Shown here one piece after another: positions 24,095 through 32,573 of a stretch of 36,897 nucleotides of DNA (the stretch's first letter is position 1; each line of letters starts with the position of its first letter). The notes under the pieces are model-generated. The model did not search any database. It saw nothing but the letters and a program-made list of their open reading frames with translations, and was not told where the DNA came from. Origin of the DNA: Kofleriaceae bacterium (lineage in GTDB: Bacteria > Myxococcota_A > Polyangia > Haliangiales > Haliangiaceae); assembly GCA_013368795.1 (NCBI GenBank), contig JABFXX010000391.1, positions 1 through 36,897 of the forward strand, given 5' to 3'. Made by a program: the position numbers and the translations under genes.

Positions 24095-24685
24095 CTACGA
24101 GGGCGTGTCCATCGGGCACTGGCCCTTCTGCATCATGTCGGCTCGCATGCGTGCGTCTTGCCGCAGCGCGGGGAGCAGCGACGGATCGGCTGGAACGAGC
24201 ACGACCCGCGCGCCGCCAGGAACATCCTCGGCCGTCGCGCTCGACGGGGGCATCTGCTTGCCCCCCATGCGCTCGTGGCCCGGCATCTCACCACCCGGCA
24301 CCGTTTCGCCCTGGCTGCCCACGCCGCCCTGCGTGCCTTGCGGCATGGCGCGATGTTCCATGCCCTCGTCCGTCTCCGCCCCGGCGCGCATGCCGGCGAT
24401 CCGATTGTGCATGTCAGCCATGTTGTGAACACGCGCGCGCACCTCGTTGACGTCGGAGGTCGTCGTGAACGCGATCGCGACGCCATTGCTCGTATCCGAT
24501 GTCGTGACCCGTGTCGTCGCCGGGTCGATCATCATCGGGCACATCGCGCTGGTGCGAGGTTGGGGAGGAGGCTTTCCCGTCGTCGCGGTACTGTTCGGCG
24601 GCGGAGGAGCCGCCTGCTGCTTCGAAGCGCAGCCGCTGATCGCAATCGCGAGCACTGCACCGCAGGTCAAAGACCGAATTCGCAT
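24095..24685 (-). CDS. Met/His-rich lipoprotein, function unknown
   Basis: A 196-residue lipoprotein: signal peptide with lipobox ISGC (Cys19), then a Pro/Ala-rich linker. A Cys-Pro-Met motif occurs near both ends of the mature protein (SAMCPMMIDP and KGQCPMD), and between them lie many Met, His and acidic residues (ADMHNRIAGMRAG, GMEHRAMPQ, GHERMGGKQMP). The composition suggests metal binding, perhaps copper, outside the cell, but no known family was recognised. The ATG at 24685 has GAGAGG five bases upstream; the longer open frame lacks a signal. The 234 bases upstream (24686-24919) hold nothing clear. Confidence 0.75.
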   Translation of the reverse strand: MRIRSLTCGAVLAIAISGCASKQQAAPPPPNSTATTGKPPPQPRTSAMCPMMIDPATTRVTTSDTSNGVAIAFTTTSDVNEVRARVHNMADMHNRIAGMRAGAETDEGMEHRAMPQGTQGGVGSQGETVPGGEMPGHERMGGKQMPPSSATAEDVPGGARVVLVPADPSLLPALRQDARMRADMMQKGQCPMDTPS

Positions 24686-24919
24686 CTGAACCTCTCCGTC
24701 CCAGTTCGTCCGTCCAAAGCGCTCGCACAGAGGCGCGCGCCGTTCACCGGCGATCAGGTGCATTGCGGGTGCCACGAACGCTTGCAAGGGCGACGACGCG
24801 ACGGCCCGGCGACGTTCACGCTGTCATGAACGCGCTCGCGTCTGGTGACTCGAGTAACTCGCTCAGACCCTGGCGCGCACTCCTTGTTCCGTGCCCGGCG
24901 AACGCTCGTGCGCGACCCC

Positions 24920-25576
24920 TCAGGCCCGCACGTCGACACGATCGCCTGCTTCCGCAGGAGGCTCACCGAGGACCTCGATCCACGCGCGCTTCATGGCCGG
25001 ATAGTGGGTCGCCGCTACGACTAGCTCGATGAAGTTATCGAGCGTCTTCTCGAGCCGGTCCTGCAATGCATCGTCGGCGAGCCGCTCGCCGTCAAATGCT
25101 TCGTGCGCCATGGCGAGCGAGAACATGTCCGGGAAGATGCGCGCACCGAGGTGCTCGAGGGGGACGCGCAATGACCACAGCCCGCGGTTCCCACCGGCCA
25201 GCGATGGTGATGCGGACAGCAGGAGACCATGGCGCGAGTCGAACGGTTGTGGCCGGATTCGCGACGTCCAGTCGATCACGTTCTTGAGCACGCCCGGCAT
25301 CGCGGCGTTGTACTCGGGCGACACGATCGCGAACGCATTGGCGCTGGTGAGGCGACGACAGAGCTCGTTCGCTCCGGGAGGTACACCGGACGCGGTCTCG
25401 TCGTCGCCGTCGTACGATGTGCAATCGAAGTCGCGCATCGAGGCCATGTCGACGACCACACCGCGCTCTGTCGCGTGTCGCGCCACGAGCTTCGCGAGCT
25501 TCGTGTTGAGCGAGGCCTGGCGCATCGACGCCGAGAACAGCAGTAGTTTGATGACCGTTCTGTCTTGATCGGACAT
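24920..25576 (-). CDS. NAD(P)H-dependent FMN reductase family protein
   Basis: A 218-residue flavodoxin-like oxidoreductase (FMN_red family, as in chromate, azo dye and quinone reductases). The FMN phosphate loop is SASMRQASLNTKLA near the N-terminus; the middle has the family motif SPEYNAAMPGVLKNVIDW; a later stretch reads GLLLSASPSLAGGNRG. Cytoplasmic. The ATG at 25576 has AAGGAGA six bases upstream, which rules out the longer frame. Divergent from the M20 peptidase gene; the shared 132-base gap should hold both promoters. Confidence 0.9.
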   Translation of the reverse strand: MSDQDRTVIKLLLFSASMRQASLNTKLAKLVARHATERGVVVDMASMRDFDCTSYDGDDETASGVPPGANELCRRLTSANAFAIVSPEYNAAMPGVLKNVIDWTSRIRPQPFDSRHGLLLSASPSLAGGNRGLWSLRVPLEHLGARIFPDMFSLAMAHEAFDGERLADDALQDRLEKTLDNFIELVVAATHYPAMKRAWIEVLGEPPAEAGDRVDVRA

Positions 25577-25708
25577 AGCGTCTCCTTCTTGCGTCGCACG
25601 TCGTGTCCTCACGTTGTCGGTGCAGCGTGCGTGCCGCGCGGCGGTGGCAGCGCTGGTCCTGTCTATGCAGTCGTGATCGACGAAGGCACGAGCACCGAGG
25701 TGCAATTC

Positions 25709-26992
25709 ATGCGTCCCGCCGACGAGGCACTCGCGAATCTCGATCGTCTGCTTCCCGACCTGGAAGCGCTCTACACCGACGTGCACGCGCACCCCGAGCT
25801 CTCGATGCAGGAAACCCGCACGGCGAGCCTGGCGGCGGACCGCTTGCGCGCGGCCGGCTACGACGTGACGACCGGCGTGGGGACGACCGGCGTCGTGGGC
25901 TTACTTCGGAACGGAACGGGACCCACGGTGATGCTGCGCGCCGACATGGATGCATTGCCGGTCGAGGAGAGGACGGGCCTTCCGTACGCGAGCAAGGGGA
26001 CGGCGACGGACCGCGGCGGCAACACGGTTCCCGTCATGCATGCCTGCGGGCATGACATGCACGTGACCTGGCTCGTCGGTGCGAGCCGGTTGCTGGCAGA
26101 GGTCCGCCGGCTGTGGAGCGGGACACTGATGGTCGTGTTCCAGCCGGCGGAGGAGACCGCGCAAGGAGCACGCGCCATGGTCGATGATGGCCTGGTCGAG
26201 CGCTTTCCCAGGCCAGATGTCGTGCTCGGTCAGCACGTCATGGTCGGCGCTGCCGGTGACATCGGTGGGCGCGCCGGAACGATCACGTCCGCTGCCGATA
26301 GCCTGCAGATCCGGCTGTTCGGGCGCGGTGCGCATGGCTCGATGCCTCAGGCGAGCATCGATCCGGTCGTGATGGCCGCAGCGACGGTGATACGGCTACA
26401 GACCATCGTCTCGCGCGAGGTCTCGCCGAACGAAGCAGCGGTTGTCACCATCGGCTCTCTGCAGGCCGGCACGAAAGAGAACGTCATCCCCGACGAGGCC
26501 ATCATCAAGCTGAACGTGCGCACCTACGATGCCGGCGTGCGCGAGCGCGTCCTCGCTGCGATCGAACGGATCGTCAGGGCCGAGTCCGCCGCCTCGGGTG
26601 CGCCGAAGCCGCCGGAGATCACGCCCCTCGATAGCTATCCACTGGTCGCCAACGATCCTCGTGCGACCCAGCGTCTCGTCGACGCGTTTCGCGGCTACTT
26701 CTCTGCCGGCCGGCTGACCCAAACGGCCCCGACATCGGCGAGCGAGGACTTCGGGTCGTTCGGTGCCGCGTGGCACGTCCCATCGGTGTTCTGGTTCGTC
26801 GGCGGCACCGATCCGGACACGTATGCGAAGGCCAAGGCGGCCGGCGAAGTGAACAAGCTCCCCAGTAACCACAGCCCGTACTTCGCCCCCGTGCTGCATC
26901 CGACCCTCGAGACCGGCGTGCAAACGATGGTCGTCGGCGCGCTCGCCTGGCTCGCGAAGACCGAAGGCGAGAGCACAGGTGTTCGAGCCTGA
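25709..26992 (+). CDS. M20-family metal-dependent amidohydrolase
   Basis: A 427-residue M20D amidohydrolase (IAA-amino acid hydrolase, hippurate hydrolase or N-acetyl-diaminopimelate deacetylase type). Metal and catalytic residues are visible: VMHACGHDMH (Cys113, His115, His118), QPAEET (Glu148/149), GQH, and a late SEDFGSF. It has the dimerisation domain insert around GAHGSMPQASIDPV. It cleaves an N-acyl or amino-acid conjugate; the substrate is not determinable. The ATG at 25709 begins MRPADEAL; earlier in-frame starts would add a non-conserved leader. First gene of a four-gene plus-strand run. Confidence 0.9.
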   Translation: MRPADEALANLDRLLPDLEALYTDVHAHPELSMQETRTASLAADRLRAAGYDVTTGVGTTGVVGLLRNGTGPTVMLRADMDALPVEERTGLPYASKGTATDRGGNTVPVMHACGHDMHVTWLVGASRLLAEVRRLWSGTLMVVFQPAEETAQGARAMVDDGLVERFPRPDVVLGQHVMVGAAGDIGGRAGTITSAADSLQIRLFGRGAHGSMPQASIDPVVMAAATVIRLQTIVSREVSPNEAAVVTIGSLQAGTKENVIPDEAIIKLNVRTYDAGVRERVLAAIERIVRAESAASGAPKPPEITPLDSYPLVANDPRATQRLVDAFRGYFSAGRLTQTAPTSASEDFGSFGAAWHVPSVFWFVGGTDPDTYAKAKAAGEVNKLPSNHSPYFAPVLHPTLETGVQTMVVGALAWLAKTEGESTGVRA

Positions 26993-27632
26993 CCCGAATG
27001 TCAGCGGCGTTATCAAGGCTGCCGTGCTGGCGCTCGATCTGGTCGGGACGTTCGTCTTCGCAGTCAGCGGAGCGATGGCCGCGGTGACGCGCCGCCTCGA
27101 CTTCTTCGGGATCATGGTGCTGGCGTTTGCTGCCGGCAATGCCGGCGGAATCACCCGCGATCTGCTGATCGACGCGGTGCCGCCGGCTGCGATCAGCGAC
27201 TGGCGCTACATGGCGGTATCCCTGATGGCCGGGATCCTCACGTTCTTCTGGCATCGCGTCATCGAACGACTGCGCAGCCCCGTGCAGATCTTCGACGGCG
27301 CAGGCCTGGCGCTGTTCGCCGTGGCGGGCACCGAGAAGGCGCTCGTCTTTGGCCTGAATCCTGCCATCGCCGCGGTGCTCGGGATGGTCACCGGTATCGG
27401 CGGCGGGATCATGCGCGATGTACTTCTCAACGATGTTCCGACCGTACTGCGCTCGGAGATCTATGCGATCGCCGCGCTGGCAGGTGCTGCCGTCGTGGTG
27501 ATCGGCCGCATGCTGGGGCTGCCTTGGGCTCTGGTGATGGTCTGTGGTGCGCTTCTCTGCTTCGCAATACGGATCGTTGCCATCCGTCGCAGCTGGCGAC
27601 TGCCTCGGGCTTCCTCGTCGCGTCAAATCTGA
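26979..27632 (+). CDS. TRIC/UPF0126 family membrane protein (YadS/YicG-like)
   Basis: A 217-residue integral membrane protein made of two repeats of three helices with the family's paired signature: GNAGGITRDLLI in the first half and GIGGGIMRDVLL in the second. These are the kinked glycine motifs of bacterial trimeric intracellular cation (TRIC) channels, which conduct monovalent cations. The GTG start overlaps the end of the M20 gene by 14 bases, so co-transcription is likely. Confidence 0.9.
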   Translation: MFEPDPNVSGVIKAAVLALDLVGTFVFAVSGAMAAVTRRLDFFGIMVLAFAAGNAGGITRDLLIDAVPPAAISDWRYMAVSLMAGILTFFWHRVIERLRSPVQIFDGAGLALFAVAGTEKALVFGLNPAIAAVLGMVTGIGGGIMRDVLLNDVPTVLRSEIYAIAALAGAAVVVIGRMLGLPWALVMVCGALLCFAIRIVAIRRSWRLPRASSSRQI

Positions 27633-27709
27633 GCCACGCAGTGACGGAGCTGGCCCGATGGTGCCCGCGGACGCCACTGCTAGCCTGTGATCAGCACGGA
27701 CGCGTCCTC

Positions 27710-28564
27710 ATGATCGCGTTTCTTCGCTCGGTATCCAGCGTGTCCATCATCGCATTTGCGGTGGCGAGCATGCTGTCGGCCGGTCTGAGCTTCACGTTCC
27801 GGGACATCGTCGGTCCGTTTCGCAGGCCGAATCGCGTACTACGCGCGACCGTCGCGAACTTCGTGCTGGTTCCGCTCCTCGCCGCCGGTATCGCGCGAGC
27901 TCTCTCGCTCGGCCCAGCGCAGGCGACAGGATTGATCCTGCTCGGAGCGGCGGCCGGTGCTCCGTTTCTGATCAAGCTCGTCGGGATCGCGGCGGGTGAC
28001 ATCGCGCTCAGCACGTCACTCCTCGTGCTGCTCGTTCCGTTGACGGTCGTGTTCATGCCGATCGTGGTGCCGTTGCTCTCGCCAGGGGCCGCGGTGAGCG
28101 CGCGCGCCATCGCGCTACCTCTCGCGGAGACGTTGCTGCTGCCACTCGCGATCGGGCTCGTCGTCACCGAGCGCGCTCCGCGGTGGGCGAGGGCTCTGCA
28201 GCCGATCGCGGAAGTGATCTCCACGATCGCGCTGGTCGCGATGCTGGTGTTGACGATCGCGCTCGACCTGCGCGACGTGGCCGGCATCGTCGCGAGCCGC
28301 GCGCTCGTGGCGGTGCTCCTGCTCGTCGCCGGTGCCTTCGTGATCGGCGCCCTGATCGCGAGTCCGCATCACGAGCGAAGGATCGTGCTCGGGCTCGGGA
28401 CTGCGCAGCGCAACATCGCGGCGGCTACGGTTGTCGCGATCGAGGACATCAAAGATCGCGACACGCTCGTGCTGGTCGTCGTCGCGTCGGTCATCGACCT
28501 GGCGATCTTGATCCCGCTCGCGCGGTGGATGCGGACGACGGGAGTCCGCGGAGGTTCGATATGA
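27710..28564 (+). CDS. Bile acid:sodium symporter (BASS)-like transporter
   Basis: A 284-residue membrane protein with nine or ten helices. The pattern ANFVLVPLLAAGIARALSL, LILLGAAAGAPFLIKLVGIAAGDIALS and GLGTAQRNIAAATVVA fits the SBF/BASS superfamily. It would import an organic anion with sodium. The ATG at 27710 is the first after the TRIC gene (77-base gap). Its stop overlaps the sulfatase start (ATGA at 28561-28564), which suggests that it moves the substrate or product of the sulfatase; this is inference. Confidence 0.83.
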   Translation: MIAFLRSVSSVSIIAFAVASMLSAGLSFTFRDIVGPFRRPNRVLRATVANFVLVPLLAAGIARALSLGPAQATGLILLGAAAGAPFLIKLVGIAAGDIALSTSLLVLLVPLTVVFMPIVVPLLSPGAAVSARAIALPLAETLLLPLAIGLVVTERAPRWARALQPIAEVISTIALVAMLVLTIALDLRDVAGIVASRALVAVLLLVAGAFVIGALIASPHHERRIVLGLGTAQRNIAAATVVAIEDIKDRDTLVLVVVASVIDLAILIPLARWMRTTGVRGGSI

Positions 28565-30909
28565 CACGTACGAAGCGGCGGGTCGGAACGGTCCTGCCTC
28601 GACCCGAGCATCGGTTTCGCGGCGCGAGGGTCGGTATGACGATCGCTGACTCGGAACCCGACTATCCCGAGCTCGTCAAGGCACCGCCGTCGGCGCCAAA
28701 CATCGTGATCGTGCTCCTCGACGATGCGGGCTACGGGGTGTCGAGTGCGTTTGGCGGGCTCGTCCGGACGCCGGCAGTCGAGAGTCTGTGTCAGCGTGGT
28801 TTGCAGTACTGCCAGTTTCACACGACCGCGCTGTGTGCGCCGACGCGAGCCTCGCTGCTCACCGGCCGCAATCACCACTCGGTGTCGTCCGGCGTCGTCG
28901 CCGAGATGGCGACGGGCTTTCCCGGGTATGCCGGCATCATCCCGAAGAGCTGCGGGTTCATCTCCGAGATCCTGTCGCACCACGGCTATGCGACGGGGTG
29001 GTGGGGCAAGAACCACAACGTGCCCGACAATCGACAGAGCCTCGCAGGGCCGTTCGAGAACTGGCCGCATCGGCGCGGGTTCGACTACTTCTACGGCTTT
29101 CTCGGCGGGATGACCGATCAGTTCTATCCCGCGCTGTATCGCAACACGACCCCGCTCGGGCCCGCGAAGACGCCGCAGGAGGGCTATCACCTCACGATCG
29201 ATCTCGCGGATGACTGCATCGCGTGGATGCGAGCACAGAAGGCGATCGCGCCCGACCGCCCGTTCTTCGTGCACTTCGCGCCCGGCGCGGTTCACGGACC
29301 TCATCAACCACCGCTTGCCTGGCGCGGACGAAATCGTGGGCGCTTCGAGCTCGGCTGGGATCGCTATCGAGAAGAGGTCTACCGGCGCCAGCTCGAGCTC
29401 GGCGTCATCGCGCCCGGTACCCAGCTGACGTCTCGCCCTCCCGAGATCCCGGCGTGGGACAGCTTTGGCGCCGAGGAGCAGCAGGTGCTTGCCCGCCAGA
29501 TGGAGAACTTCGCCGACTTTCACGAGCACACCGACTACGAGATCGGTCGGCTGGTCGAGGCGCTCGAGCACATGGGCGAGTTCGAGAACACGCTCTTCGT
29601 CTACATGCTCGGTGACAACGGCTCGAGCGCGGAAGGCGGCTTGACGGGGACGCTGAACGAGTCGGCCAGCATGCAAGGCAATGCACCGTCGATCGATACG
29701 TTTCGTGGTCGTCTCGACGAGCTCGGTCTGCCGGGCACGTCCCCGCACTACGCCGTCGGTTGGGCCTGGGCGGGCGATGCGCCATTCAAGTGGGTGAAGC
29801 AGGTCGCCTCGCACTTCGGAGGGACGCGCAACGGGATGGTCGTGACGTGGCCGTCGTGGATCGCGGACACCGGTGCCAGGCGGTTCCAGTTCCACCACGT
29901 GATCGACATTGTTCCGACGATCCTCGACGTGCTCGACATCGCCGAGCCCGCCATCATCGATGGCGTCGCGCAGAAGCCGATCGAGGGCGTGAGCATGGCG
30001 TACACGTTCGACCGCGAGCAAGCAGACGCTCCGAGCACGCACCTCACGCAGTACTTCGAGATGCTCGGGAATCGCGCGATCTATCGCGATGGCTGGATGG
30101 CGTGTTGCCGTCACGGCCGGCTGCCCTGGCAGACCAGCGGCAGCGCTCCGTTCGAGGAGGATCGCTGGGAGCTCTACAACATCGCCGAGGACTTCAGCCA
30201 GGCGGAGGACTTGGCGGAACGCTATCCAGATCTGCTTCGCGAGCTGCAGGATCTGTTTCTCGTCGAGGCAGCGCGCTACGAGGTTCTCCCGCTCGACGAC
30301 CGCTTCGTGGAGCGGAGCGACGTCACCCTGCGCCCCGGCTTCTTCACGGGACGCGCCGTGATCCGTCTGGCTCCCGGAATGACACGGCTTCCCGAGGGGA
30401 GCGCGCCGCGGATGAACAACGTCGACCACGTGATCTCGGTGACCGCCGACATTCCCGACGACGGCGCAGAGGGCGTCCTCGTCTGCATGGGCGGTGACTG
30501 GGCGGGCTGGTCACTGTTCGTCGATTCTGATCGCCTGCGCTACCACTACAACTGGTACGACCTCGAGCGCTACGACGTCATCGCCGATACACCGCTGCCG
30601 CGGGGCAGAATCGAGATCCGATTGGAGTTTGTGTGCGACGACCCGCAGACGCGCGGTCAACCGGCCACCGTGCGGCTGTTCTGCAACGAGCATCTCGTCG
30701 CAGAAGGCCGCATCGCGCGTCAGGTTCGCGGTCGGTTCGGCGAATGCCTCGACGTCGGCGAGGACACGCTGTCGCCGGTGTGGGGAGGTTATCGGGACCG
30801 GCTGCCGTTCCGCTTCACGGGGCGCATCGAGCGCGTCGAGCTCGAGCTCGGCGAGGCTGCCGAGATGACCACCGGCGAGGTGATCGAAGAGCAGGTGCGC
30901 GCAGATTGA
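28561..30909 (+). CDS. Type I arylsulfatase
   Basis: A 782-residue sulfatase (alkaline phosphatase superfamily) that hydrolyses sulfate esters. Calcium ligands are in VLLDDAGYG (Asp54, Asp55). The formylglycine site is CAPTRASLLTG (Cys92), of the Cys-x-Pro-x-Arg type that needs a formylglycine-generating enzyme, not seen in this window. Other family stretches: GWWGKNH, FDYFYGFLGG, FVHFAPGAVHGPH, MLGDNGSSAEGG. The C-terminal 200 residues form an extra beta-rich domain seen in large arylsulfatases. I see no signal peptide, so it may act in the cytoplasm after uptake by the neighbouring transporter. Confidence 0.93.
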   Translation: MTRTKRRVGTVLPRPEHRFRGARVGMTIADSEPDYPELVKAPPSAPNIVIVLLDDAGYGVSSAFGGLVRTPAVESLCQRGLQYCQFHTTALCAPTRASLLTGRNHHSVSSGVVAEMATGFPGYAGIIPKSCGFISEILSHHGYATGWWGKNHNVPDNRQSLAGPFENWPHRRGFDYFYGFLGGMTDQFYPALYRNTTPLGPAKTPQEGYHLTIDLADDCIAWMRAQKAIAPDRPFFVHFAPGAVHGPHQPPLAWRGRNRGRFELGWDRYREEVYRRQLELGVIAPGTQLTSRPPEIPAWDSFGAEEQQVLARQMENFADFHEHTDYEIGRLVEALEHMGEFENTLFVYMLGDNGSSAEGGLTGTLNESASMQGNAPSIDTFRGRLDELGLPGTSPHYAVGWAWAGDAPFKWVKQVASHFGGTRNGMVVTWPSWIADTGARRFQFHHVIDIVPTILDVLDIAEPAIIDGVAQKPIEGVSMAYTFDREQADAPSTHLTQYFEMLGNRAIYRDGWMACCRHGRLPWQTSGSAPFEEDRWELYNIAEDFSQAEDLAERYPDLLRELQDLFLVEAARYEVLPLDDRFVERSDVTLRPGFFTGRAVIRLAPGMTRLPEGSAPRMNNVDHVISVTADIPDDGAEGVLVCMGGDWAGWSLFVDSDRLRYHYNWYDLERYDVIADTPLPRGRIEIRLEFVCDDPQTRGQPATVRLFCNEHLVAEGRIARQVRGRFGECLDVGEDTLSPVWGGYRDRLPFRFTGRIERVELELGEAAEMTTGEVIEEQVRAD

Positions 30910-31380
30910 TCACGCCTCACGAGATCGCGCGCGCGCCAGTCTCGCGAGCCGCCGCTGGATCTCGAGCACGAGCACGTTCGCGAGGCCGAGCACGACCGCG
31001 ATCTCGTAATAGCCGAGCCCGACCGCAGCGCCCAGCGCGCCGCTCATCCACACGGCAGCGCCGGTCGCGAGCCCCCGGACGTCGCGCGTGCCTTTGAGGA
31101 TCACGCCGCCGCCGATGAACCCGATCCCCGTCATCACGGAGCGCAGCGTGCGAAATAGCCCATCCGCGTCGTAGACGCCTCGCTCGTAGAGGAAGCGGCT
31201 GATCAGCAGGTAGCCGCATGCACCGACGGATACCAGTGGCATCGTGCGAAGGCCGGGGCCCGCGCGGCCTCTGACCTCTCGTTCGAACGCGAGGGGCAAT
31301 GCAAGCACGTATGCGGCGACGATCGAGACAACGGTCTCGAGGGTCTGAGCCCAGGTACCGAACCACATCGACGTGCTCAC
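30910..31380 (-). CDS. MgtC/SapB family membrane protein (second of a tandem pair)
   Basis: A 156-residue MgtC/SapB protein with about five membrane helices. Family motifs: LPLAFEREVRGRAGPGLRTMPLVSVGAC, RSVMTGIGFIGGGVILKG, VRGLATGAAVWMSGALGAAVGLGYY. These proteins influence magnesium homeostasis and ATP synthase or phosphate transport in other bacteria; the direct activity is unclear. The GTG at 31380 overlaps the stop of its tandem partner (GTGA). It lacks the long C-terminal cytoplasmic domain of Salmonella MgtC. Convergent with the sulfatase gene. Confidence 0.9.
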   Translation of the reverse strand: MSTSMWFGTWAQTLETVVSIVAAYVLALPLAFEREVRGRAGPGLRTMPLVSVGACGYLLISRFLYERGVYDADGLFRTLRSVMTGIGFIGGGVILKGTRDVRGLATGAAVWMSGALGAAVGLGYYEIAVVLGLANVLVLEIQRRLARLARARSREA

Positions 31381-31853
31381 GCCTCGCCCGAACGATCGCT
31401 CGTGGCCTCGGATTCCGACGCGCGATGCGCGAGCCGCCACGTGACGTCGAGGATGATCAGGTTGACGACCGAAAGTGTGATCGCGACGGGGTAGTAGCCG
31501 TATGCGACTGCAGCGCCGATCGCGCCGGTGGTCCACACGGCTGCGGCGGTCGCAACGCCGCGTACGTCGCGGGCATGCTTGATGATCGCGCCGGCACCGA
31601 TGAAGCCGATGCCGGTCATCAAACCTTGGAGCACCTGCGATTGTTCGCGTTCGTGCTCGCCATTGAATAGCTGCTGGCCGATGAACACGTACACGCATGC
31701 ACCCACCGCGACGAGCGGGAACACGCGCAATCCAACGTAGGCGTGTGAGTGACGCTTGCGCTCCCAGCCAACCGGCAGTGCGAGGAGATACGACGCGACG
31801 ATCGCGATGACGAGTCGAAGTAGCTCGTGACCGCTGAGCGTCACGAACTTCAT
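31377..31853 (-). CDS. MgtC/SapB family membrane protein (first of a tandem pair)
   Basis: A 158-residue homologue of the next gene: LALPVGWERKRHSHAYVGLRVFPLVAVGAC, QGLMTGIGFIGAGAIIKH, VRGVATAAAVWTTGAIGAAVAYGYY. The two differ in the loop after helix 2 and in the tail. They are adjacent, overlapping and about half identical by eye, so an old duplication working as a heteromer or pair is likely. No MgtA or regulatory leader is evident upstream. Confidence 0.9.
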   Translation of the reverse strand: MKFVTLSGHELLRLVIAIVASYLLALPVGWERKRHSHAYVGLRVFPLVAVGACVYVFIGQQLFNGEHEREQSQVLQGLMTGIGFIGAGAIIKHARDVRGVATAAAVWTTGAIGAAVAYGYYPVAITLSVVNLIILDVTWRLAHRASESEATSDRSGEA

Positions 31854-31917
31854 TTGCGTGCTTGGCCGACGTCAACAACCGTCATGGGGACAGTCGATGC
31901 ACGTCACATGCTCGATA

Positions 31918-32418
31918 TCAGCTCCACATGACGCCGTATCGACGATCGGCGACGAGGAGGGGAGACGTCGTCGCCAGCATTCGCATTCGCTCGGTCGCGT
32001 ACTCGCCGGCGAGTCGCCGCTGCACGTCGAGCGGGACGTAGTCGCGGAGCTTCCGCAGGGTCTCCTCGGTGCGGCGCGCGTGCTCGTACATCCTCACGCG
32101 GAACACGAGTGCGCGCTCGTACCAGCCAAGGGTTCCGGGGCGGATGCGGGTCAGCTCGTGCGTGCCGCTGCGCTGCGCGACGTGCTCGAGGCGAGCCTCG
32201 GCGATCGCCATCCCGAGGTCGCGCGGGTGGCGGACACTCGACCGGAGCAGGTCGAGCACCTTCGCCTCTGCGGTCCCATGGATGGCGAGCGCGAGCTGGA
32301 GGGCGTCGAGAATGTCCGACAGCTCGTCGGGTGAGGTTGCTGGGTCCACCATTGCCGACAGCGCTCGCTCGTGATCTTCGTGGTCGGCTTTCACCAGCGT
32401 GCAGAAGTCGAAATCCAT
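31918..32418 (-). CDS. Hemerythrin-like (HHE) domain protein
   Basis: A 166-residue all-helical protein with the spacing of an HHE/hemerythrin domain: LVKADHEDHERAL at the start, LAIHGTAEAKVL in the second helix, EARLEHVAQ in the third and MYEHARRTEE in the fourth. These His and Glu residues can bind a non-heme di-iron centre that senses or stores oxygen or nitric oxide. The match is by motif only, and the fourth-helix ligands are uncertain. Its start faces 155 bases of intergenic DNA (32419-32573) in which I see no clear promoter. Confidence 0.7.
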   Translation of the reverse strand: MDFDFCTLVKADHEDHERALSAMVDPATSPDELSDILDALQLALAIHGTAEAKVLDLLRSSVRHPRDLGMAIAEARLEHVAQRSGTHELTRIRPGTLGWYERALVFRVRMYEHARRTEETLRKLRDYVPLDVQRRLAGEYATERMRMLATTSPLLVADRRYGVMWS

Positions 32419-32573
32419 CGACTCTCGCGCGCGAGCACCGAGAGTGCCGGTCGAATACGGCGTGTTACTCCCTACGTGTACGATCTTGATCTACGTCGAT
32501 TCGCGCTGTTGCGCGGCGACCGTCGACATCGTCGGTGTGCGCAGCTGTCACGCGTGGCAGAACGGTACGGGGC

